From NCBI GenBank assembly GCA_964655775.1, contig CAZZNQ010000056.1, forward strand, positions 1 to 27,307: DNA of 27,307 bases, given 5' to 3'. The position numbers and the translations under genes are program-made. The notes below the pieces were generated by a model that saw nothing but the letters and a program-made list of their open reading frames with translations, did no database searches and had not been told where the DNA came from. The DNA comes from CAZZNQ01 sp964655775. GTDB lineage: Bacteria > Planctomycetota > Brocadiia > SM23-32. Shown here one piece after another: positions 22,898 through 27,307 of the stretch. The first letter of the stretch is position 1. Every line of letters begins with the position of its first letter.

Positions 22898-23799
22898 CGG
22901 ACATAGCCCTCCCCCCGGCGGATCGCCTCGCAGACCTTGACGGCGCGCACCGTCTCCGCCACGTCGTGCACCCGCAGTATGTGGCAGCCGGACAGCACGG
23001 CGGCGCAGACCGTCGCCAGTGTGCCCGCCAGCCGGTCTTCCGTCGGCGAGCCGAGTATCGTGCCCAGCATCGATTTGCGCGAGGTGCCCACCAGCACCGG
23101 ATGCCCGAGGCGGTGGAACTCGCTCAACCTGCGCAGCAGTTCCAGGTTGTGCTGGAGCGTCTTGCCGAACCCGAAGCCGGGGTCCACGATTACGCGTTCT
23201 CGGGCGATCCCCGCCGCGCAGGCGGCCTCGACGCGCTCCTCCAGCCACGCGATGATGTCGGTCACCACTTCGTCATAGCGCGGGTTGGACTGCATCGTTT
23301 TCGGCCGGCCCTGCATGTGCATCAGCACGGTGGGCGCGCCTGCCTCGGCCGCTACGGCGGCCATGCGCGGATCGGTTCTCAGCGCGCTGACGTCGTTGAC
23401 AATCTGCGCCCCGGCCGCGAGCGCCTCGGCGGCGACGGCCGCCTTCTGCGTGTCGATGCTGATCGGCAGGTCCGTTTCGTCGGCGACGGCGCGAATGACG
23501 GGTATCACCCGGCGGATCTCTTCGTCGGCGTCCACCGGCTCGCTGCCGGGCCGCGTGCTCTCGCCGCCCACGTCGATGATGTCCACCCCTTCGGCGCAGA
23601 TGGCAAGGGCGCGCTCGACGGCCGCCTCCGTATCGAAGTACTCGCCGCCGTCGCTGAAGGAGTCGGGGGTCACGTTCAGGATCCCCATCACCACGGGACG
23701 CGACTCCAGGTCGAGCTCGCCGCCGGTGGGCAGGGGAATGCGGAACGGCGGGCGCTCCGGCCAGTGACCGACGCGCACTTTCGAGGCCGTTCCTTCCAT
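22894..23799 (-). CDS. folP: Dihydropteroate synthase
   Basis: FolP joins p-aminobenzoate to hydroxymethyl-dihydropterin diphosphate in folate synthesis and is the sulfonamide target. ATG 23799 has GAGGAG six bases before it and gives 301 residues, slightly longer than usual because of about 30 extra N-terminal residues. All TIM-barrel signatures are present: MGILNVTPDSFSDGG (38-52), DVGGESTRPGS (76-86), SIDTQK (114-119), QIVNDVSAL (132-140), VDPGFGFGK (205-213), GTSRKS (238-243) and RVHDV (276-280). First gene of the folP-cdaA-cdaR-holC operon; its stop overlaps the cdaA start by 4 bp. Confidence 0.97.
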   Translation of the reverse strand: MEGTASKVRVGHWPERPPFRIPLPTGGELDLESRPVVMGILNVTPDSFSDGGEYFDTEAAVERALAICAEGVDIIDVGGESTRPGSEPVDADEEIRRVIPVIRAVADETDLPISIDTQKAAVAAEALAAGAQIVNDVSALRTDPRMAAVAAEAGAPTVLMHMQGRPKTMQSNPRYDEVVTDIIAWLEERVEAACAAGIARERVIVDPGFGFGKTLQHNLELLRRLSEFHRLGHPVLVGTSRKSMLGTILGSPTEDRLAGTLATVCAAVLSGCHILRVHDVAETVRAVKVCEAIRRGEGYVR

Positions 23800-23849
23800 G
23801 GTGTGCTCCTCGAATCTGCCGGATACGCCGCCGCAACGGCTCCACTGGG

Positions 23850-23878
23850 AATGTAATTGACGGGCAGGCCAATTGCAA
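23850..23878 (-). promoter_or_regulatory. Candidate promoter of folP-cdaA-cdaR-holC
   Basis: On the minus strand TTGCAA (23873-23878) is 17 bp from TACATT (23850-23855), putting the transcription start about 45 bases before the folP ATG. Confidence 0.5.
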
Positions 23879-23919
23879 GCGTTTGGGCTTTTGTGGTGCC
23901 CCATCGGCTTGCCCGAACC

Positions 23920-23948
23920 TTGCCGCGCGGCGCCCTTTGTGGCATATT
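23920..23948 (+). promoter_or_regulatory. Candidate promoter of queA
   Basis: TTGCCG (23920-23925) is 17 bp from CATATT (23943-23948), about 60 bases before the queA ATG. Together with the folP promoter it explains the 209-bp divergent gap, in which no other feature is seen. Confidence 0.5.
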
Positions 23949-24008
23949 GCGCGTGAACCTTGCGGTCCGACGGGGCCGCCTGCCTCTCACGGGCGTCGGT
24001 GCGACTGC

Positions 24009-25064
24009 ATGAGACTGGACCTGTTCGATTACAACCTGCCTGAGGACCGCATCGCCGTCACGCCGTCCGAGAGGCGGGATGAATCGCGCCTGATGGTGCT
24101 GCACCGCGGTTCGGGCGACATAGCTCACCGCCGCTTCCGCGACCTGCCCCGCCTGCTGCGCCGGGGCGACCTGCTTGTGATGAACAACGCGCGCGTGCTT
24201 CCCGCCCGTCTGCACGGCAAGCGGGAGACCGGAGGCGCGGTCGAGTTGCTGCTCGTGCGTCGGCTGGACGGAGAGGGTGCTCGCTGGGAGGCGATGCTGC
24301 GCGCCGGCGGTCGTCCGCGCCCCGGTGAAGTCATCCGGGTGGGCCGGCGGGAACTGCCGATCACGCTCGAAGCCAGGCACGAGGACGGCGCCTGGGACGT
24401 GGACCTTGGAGATGAAGAGGCGGAGAAGGCCGCCCTCGCCGAGGGGGCGATGCCGCTGCCGCCCTACATCACGCGGTCGCGCAGGCGCCGCGGCATGCCT
24501 GAAAACATGCCGGATCTGGACCGCGACCGCTATCAGACCGTGTACGCCGCCGAACCGGGCGCGGTGGCGGCTCCGACGGCCGGGCTGCACTTCACGGAGG
24601 ACCTGCTGGACGAAGTGAGCGCGGCCGGGGTGGAGACGGCGATGCTGTCCCTGCTGGTGGGGCCGGGCACGTTCCGGCCCGTGCGCAAAGAGAACATCGA
24701 GGACCATGAGTTGGAGGCGGAGTACTTCCGCCTGCCGGCCGACACGGCCGACGCCGTCCGGGAGGCTCTCGCCGAGGACATGCGGATCGTGGCGACCGGC
24801 ACCACGAGCTGTCGCGTGCTGGAACACGTGGCCCGGGAAGGGAAGTGGCGGCAGTGCGAGGGCTGGGCGGACCTCTTTATCTACCCGCCGTACCGATTCC
24901 GCGCGGTCGGCGCACTGATCACCAACTTTCACCTTCCGCGCAGCACACTGCTGATGCTGGTGGCTGCGTTCGCCGGCCGGGAGACGATACTGGCTGCGTA
25001 CGAGGAGGCGGTGCGCGAGGGCTACCGGTTCTACAGCTACGGCGACGCAATGCTCATCCTCTAA
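24009..25064 (+). CDS. queA: S-adenosylmethionine:tRNA ribosyltransferase-isomerase QueA
   Basis: QueA uses SAM as a ribosyl donor to turn preQ1-34 in tRNA into epoxyqueuosine. The 351-residue protein is full length and conserved from MRLDLFDYNLPEDRIA through MNNARVLPARL, AAPTAGLHFTEDLL, GPGTFRPV, GTTSCRVLE, LFIYPPYRFR and NFHLPRSTLLMLVAAF to the terminal YRFYSYGDAMLIL. ATG 24009 starts the conserved N terminus; the RBS is not obvious. Its TAA stop (25062-25064) is also the left copy of the target duplication of the adjacent IS element, so the protein end is unaffected but any transcript running on to tgt is interrupted. It is usually followed by tgt, as it was here before insertion. Confidence 0.97.
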   Translation: MRLDLFDYNLPEDRIAVTPSERRDESRLMVLHRGSGDIAHRRFRDLPRLLRRGDLLVMNNARVLPARLHGKRETGGAVELLLVRRLDGEGARWEAMLRAGGRPRPGEVIRVGRRELPITLEARHEDGAWDVDLGDEEAEKAALAEGAMPLPPYITRSRRRRGMPENMPDLDRDRYQTVYAAEPGAVAAPTAGLHFTEDLLDEVSAAGVETAMLSLLVGPGTFRPVRKENIEDHELEAEYFRLPADTADAVREALAEDMRIVATGTTSCRVLEHVAREGKWRQCEGWADLFIYPPYRFRAVGALITNFHLPRSTLLMLVAAFAGRETILAAYEEAVREGYRFYSYGDAMLIL

Positions 25065-25079
25065 GAGTGTGTATGAAAA
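25065..25079 (+). repeat. Left terminal inverted repeat of the IS element
   Basis: GAGTGTGTATGAAAA. It pairs with the right end, with one mismatch at position 12. Confidence 0.9.
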
Positions 25080-25082
25080 AGA

Positions 25083-25544
25083 TTAGGCTGCCGGCTGTAG
25101 CGCCTCGGCGCCCAGACGGGCCAGCATCAAGTTGCTCATGCCCAGGTATATCCAGGCTTCTTCGTTGCGGGGAAGTGCTTCGTAGTCCTTGCTCAGGCGC
25201 CGGAATTTACCCAACCATGCGAATGTACGCTCCACCACCCAGCGACGGGGCAGAACCTGAAAGCCACCGCTTGGACGTTTGTTCACGATCTCCACGTTCC
25301 AGCCTGTCCGTTCAGACACCCAGTCCTCGAAGCTGCCTCGGTACCCCGCGTCTGCCCACAGCTTCTTCAGTCGAGGCCAGTGCTCCAGCTGCAGTGCCCC
25401 AATCAGTTGCCGCCCACCGTCCCGGTCCTGGACGCTCGCGGGATGCACAATGGCCTTCAGAACTAACCCCTGTGTGTCGACCAAGATGTGACGCTTGCGG
25501 CCGTTCACCTTCTTCCCTGCATCGTATCCCCGCGGCCCCCTTTT
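25083..25544 (-). CDS. IS5-family transposase, C-terminal part (frame B)
   Basis: This frame, reached from the upstream part by a -1 shift in the A5G5 run (minus strand; plus-strand 25536-25545), encodes about 153 residues of the DDE_Tnp_1 catalytic domain. GKKVNGRKRHILVDTQGLVL, then LWADAGYRG with the second catalytic Asp, then RRWVVERTFAWLGKFRRL with the catalytic Glu, then KDYEALPRNEEAW. It has no start codon of its own that fits the domain; in-frame codons farther upstream overlap the other part in antiparallel sense-less fashion and look non-coding. Joined to the upstream part it gives a transposase of about 267 residues. Confidence 0.88.
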   Translation of the reverse strand, partial: KRGPRGYDAGKKVNGRKRHILVDTQGLVLKAIVHPASVQDRDGGRQLIGALQLEHWPRLKKLWADAGYRGSFEDWVSERTGWNVEIVNKRPSGGFQVLPRRWVVERTFAWLGKFRRLSKDYEALPRNEEAWIYLGMSNLMLARLGAEALQPAA

Positions 25545-25885
25545 TCCGTGGTCCTGGCCGATTGGCTGTCGATGCTGGCTGCACTGGGAGTCGGCTCGCG
25601 TCCCTGCCGGCGACGTTCCTGTTCGCGCAGCCGGCCGTGGATGCGTTCCCAGTCGCCGCTGTTGGACCACTTGCGGAAGTAGTACTGCACCGTGGGCCAG
25701 GGCGGGAAGTCGTGCGGCAGGCAGCGCCATGCGCATGCGTTGCGAACCATGTACAGCAGTGCGTTGAGCACCTCCCGAAGATCCACTTCTCGGGGGCGGC
25801 CCAGTCCGCTGGCAGCTGGCAGCAACGGCTCCAGAACCTTCCATTCCGCATCCGTCAGGTCTGTAGGATAGGGCTCTCGTGCCAT
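25505..25885 (-). CDS. IS5-family transposase, N-terminal part (frame A)
   Basis: ATG 25885 begins a 126-residue frame with the DUF4096-type N-terminal domain (LTDAEWKVLEPLLP; ALLYMVRNACAWRCLPHDFP; PTVQYYFRKW) and the first catalytic Asp106 in SIDSQS. The frame ends shortly after a run of five A and five G, where a -1 shift leads into the catalytic remainder. Frameshifting is typical of the IS427 group, so this is probably programmed rather than damage. Confidence 0.88.
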   Translation of the reverse strand: MAREPYPTDLTDAEWKVLEPLLPAASGLGRPREVDLREVLNALLYMVRNACAWRCLPHDFPPWPTVQYYFRKWSNSGDWERIHGRLREQERRRQGREPTPSAASIDSQSARTTEKGGRGDTMQGRR

Positions 25886-25915
25886 GCCTGAAGGCTAACA
25901 ACACCGAAACCCCTC

Positions 25916-25930
25916 TTTCCATACACACTC
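25916..25930 (-). repeat. Right terminal inverted repeat of the IS element
   Basis: On the minus strand it reads GAGTGTGTATGGAAA, matching the left end at 14 of 15 positions. TAA follows on the plus strand. Confidence 0.9.
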
Positions 25931-25933
25931 TAA

Positions 25934-26270
25934 GAAAATCAACGCGTGTCGTCTATACACTTTTTGACGTAGCATCAGGAAGACAGAGGGTCGGAGGCGC
26001 CATGCGGAGCAACGCCGCGTGAGCAGGTTCTCGGAGTGCGGCGCCTTGGCGCCGCTTTCCCCTCCGGCGGCTTGCCGCCGGGCGCTTGCCACCGGCCGAT
26101 GCGCCAGATGATCCACCCGAGGCATGCGGGCGAAGCAAGCTTCGCTGACGGCAAAGCGGTGGCAAGCCACCGCAGTCCGAAAAGAGGCCGGTCCGAAAAG
26201 CGGATCGGGCGTCTCAGTTGCCGAGCAATGAAACATCTGTAACAGGCTGGTTGGAATTGAAAGGGCGCAC
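25934..26270. other. Gene-less stretch between the IS element and tgt
   Basis: No convincing gene is present in these 337 bp. It holds the CTTG/CAAG hairpin cluster (26038-26173) and, close to tgt, a weak promoter-like pair TTGCCG (26218-26223) and TAACAG (26240-26245) 16 bp apart. The tgt ribosome-binding site AAAGGG lies at 26260-26265. The leftmost 100 bp contain nothing recognised. Confidence 0.6.
26038..26173. repeat. Cluster of hairpins sharing a CTTG/CAAG loop
   Basis: Four perfect stem-loops: GCGGCGC-CTTG-GCGCCGC (26038-26055), CCGGCGG-CTTG-CCGCCGG (26064-26081), GCGAAG-CAAG-CTTCGC (26130-26145) and GCGGTGG-CAAG-CCACCGC (26156-26173). A fifth copy, CGCTTGCCACCGG (26083-26095), keeps only its right arm. 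The loop is constant (CAAG is CTTG on the other strand) while stems differ by compensating changes. The first two are in one orientation and the last two in the other. The family resembles REP-like palindromic repeats, but no named family is recognised. Confidence 0.75.
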
Positions 26271-27307
26271 ATGGAGTTCGGCGTAGTCCATACCGACGGG
26301 CAGACCGACGCGCGGGTCGGCCGGCTGATTCTGCGCGGATGCGAAGTGCACACGCCCGTGTTCATGCCGGTGGGCAGCCGCGCCAGCGTCCGCGGGCTGA
26401 TCCCGCAGCAGATCGCCGACTGCGGGGCGCAGATGCTGCTCGCCAACGCCTACCACCTGGCGCTGCGTCCCGGCGCGGACGTGGTGTCGGCGATGGGCGG
26501 CCTCCATCGCTTCATGTCGTGGGACCGGCCGATCCTCACGGACAGCGGCGGCTACCAGGTGTTCTCCCTCGCCGAGCACCGCGAGATCACCGACCGCGGC
26601 GTGCTGTTCCGCAGTCCGCTGGACGGCGCCGAGATATTCCTCGGCCCGGCGGAGTGCATGCGCATCCAGCAGCTTCTCGGCGCGGACGTCGCCATGGTGC
26701 TGGACCAGTGCCCGCCGTATCCGTGCAGCCGCGAGGATGCCGTCACGGCCGTGGAGCGCACGCTGCTGTGGAGCGAGGCCTGCAAGCGATGCCACGACCG
26801 CCCCGACCAGGTCCTGTTCGGCATAGTGCAGGGCAGCACGTTCGATGACCTCCGCCGCCTCAGCGCCGAGCGCACGGTCGAGATCGGCTTCGACGGCTAC
26901 GCGGTCGGCGGCGTCAGCGTCGGCGAGGGACCGGAACTCCACCGCCGCGCGGTAGCCGTCACGGTTCCCCTGCTGCCGCCGGACCGCCCCCGGTACCTCA
27001 TGGGCGTCGGCTTTCCGCCGGATGTGCTCAGCGCCGTGGGCCAGGGGATAGACATGTTTGACTGTGTGGCGCCGACACGCATGGGCCGCAATGCCACTGC
27101 CTTCACGCCGTGCGGGCGTCTGCGTATACGCAACAGCCGGTTCTCGACGGACCCGCGGCCGGTCCAGGCGGGTTGCGCCTGCGCCTGCTGCACGTTATAC
27201 TCGCGTGCGTACGTCCACCACCTGTTCCGCACCGGCGAAATGCTCGGCCCCGTCCTGCTGAGCATCCATAACTTGACCTTCTATAGCACCATGATGCGCC
27301 AGGCGCG
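26271..27307 (+). CDS. tgt: tRNA-guanine transglycosylase Tgt, 3' end beyond the window
   Basis: Tgt exchanges guanine-34 of GUN-anticodon tRNAs for preQ1. ATG 26271 has AAAGGG five bases upstream; 345 codons are present of the usual 370-380. Visible motifs are TPVFMPVGSRASVRG, the substrate-pocket Asp in LTDSGGYQVFSL, LDQCPPYP (the family often has DEC-T here), FGIVQGS, YAVGGVSVGE with the Val typical of preQ1-using bacterial enzymes, nucleophile Asp in FDCVAPTRMGRNA, and a zinc site CACACC followed by YSRAYVHHLF. It acts just before QueA in queuosine synthesis, and the two genes were surely neighbours before the IS insertion. It may now depend on its own weak promoter or on one in the IS. 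Confidence 0.97.
   Translation, partial: MEFGVVHTDGQTDARVGRLILRGCEVHTPVFMPVGSRASVRGLIPQQIADCGAQMLLANAYHLALRPGADVVSAMGGLHRFMSWDRPILTDSGGYQVFSLAEHREITDRGVLFRSPLDGAEIFLGPAECMRIQQLLGADVAMVLDQCPPYPCSREDAVTAVERTLLWSEACKRCHDRPDQVLFGIVQGSTFDDLRRLSAERTVEIGFDGYAVGGVSVGEGPELHRRAVAVTVPLLPPDRPRYLMGVGFPPDVLSAVGQGIDMFDCVAPTRMGRNATAFTPCGRLRIRNSRFSTDPRPVQAGCACACCTLYSRAYVHHLFRTGEMLGPVLLSIHNLTFYSTMMRQA

Larger units (their letters stand above)
25065..25930 (-). mobile_element. IS5-family insertion sequence (IS427/IS1031-like), 866 bp
   Basis: The element is bounded by inverted repeats beginning GAGTGTGTATG, with 14 of the first 15 bases matching, and flanked by TAA on both sides (25062-25064 and 25931-25933), consistent with a 3-bp TNA target duplication. 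It encodes a DDE transposase on the minus strand in two overlapping frames, as expected of the IS427 group. Length, ends, target and gene layout all agree. The near-identical ends and clean duplication suggest a fairly recent insertion. It separates queA from tgt and is oriented so that the transposase is read toward queA. Confidence 0.93.

Noticed and set aside
25083..25928. A single 281-residue transposase from the upstream in-frame start at 25928
   Set aside because: The first 130 or so residues of that frame do not resemble any transposase and begin inside the terminal inverted repeat; the proper N-terminal domain lies in the other frame from ATG 25885.
26038..26060. First CTTG hairpin as an intrinsic terminator
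   Set aside because: It is followed only by CTTTCCCC, not a real T-run, and it belongs to a cluster of like hairpins, which is a better explanation.
25895..26446. A 183-codon minus-strand frame across the IS/tgt gap
   Set aside because: It runs antisense into the 5' part of tgt and through the hairpin cluster; its composition follows the palindromes and it has no recognisable domain or RBS.
1..27307. CRISPR arrays, tRNA or rRNA genes
   Set aside because: No regularly spaced repeats and no tRNA-like or rRNA-like sequence was recognised by reading either strand; a covariance-model scan would be needed to exclude small RNAs.

Overview
The window is GC-rich, densely packed bacterial chromosome. 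It carries housekeeping genes (uvrC, miaB, folP, cdaA-cdaR, holC, queA, tgt, mreD), a large drug/lipid-type exporter cluster, a small phage-derived regulatory module and one insertion sequence. Both envelope exporters have periplasmic adaptors, and one comes with a TolC-like outer-membrane factor, so the cell is diderm. Zinc-ribbon membrane proteins and a Cys-rich mutase-like protein next to these genes suggest, with low confidence, the Planctomycetota/PVC neighbourhood or a relative. No rRNA or tRNA gene was recognised.

Layout. 1-616 (-): 5'-proximal part of a membrane-anchored sulfite-oxidase-fold molybdoenzyme, cut by the window edge. 694-2879: a phage-like switch. A LexA/S24-type repressor (-) faces an AT-rich divergent control region and a small (+) operon encoding a Mu Gam-like DNA-end-binding protein, a zinc-knuckle protein and an excisionase-like winged helix. 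No transposase, integrase or structural phage gene is visible. 2893-3867 (-): zinc-ribbon membrane protein of unknown role. 4045-5901 (+): uvrC.

17438 down to 5909 (-): an almost unbroken leftward gene series. First comes an ABC exporter made of an ATPase, an 8-TM duplicated FtsX permease and an HlyD adaptor. Next is a promoter with a TetR-type palindromic operator. Then tetR, a TolC-like factor, a long HlyD adaptor, a second MacB-type ATPase and its permease follow with overlapping or nearly touching ends. mreD closes the series after a gap with hairpins.

17573-20532 (+): a phosphohexomutase-like protein in which every catalytic loop is altered, then miaB. 23799 down to 20529 (-): folP-cdaA-cdaR-holC, a tightly coupled operon joining folate synthesis, c-di-AMP synthesis and a polymerase III chi subunit. 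24009-27307 (+): queA and tgt, the two consecutive queuosine-pathway enzymes. They are now separated by an 866-bp IS5-family element whose TAA target duplication is the queA stop codon itself, and by a 337-bp stretch with several hairpins that share a CTTG/CAAG loop. tgt runs off the right edge.

The points most worth following are the mutase-like apparent pseudoenzyme near cdaA/cdaR, the domesticated-looking Gam/repressor module, the covarying CTTG/CAAG hairpins and the IS insertion at the queA stop codon.
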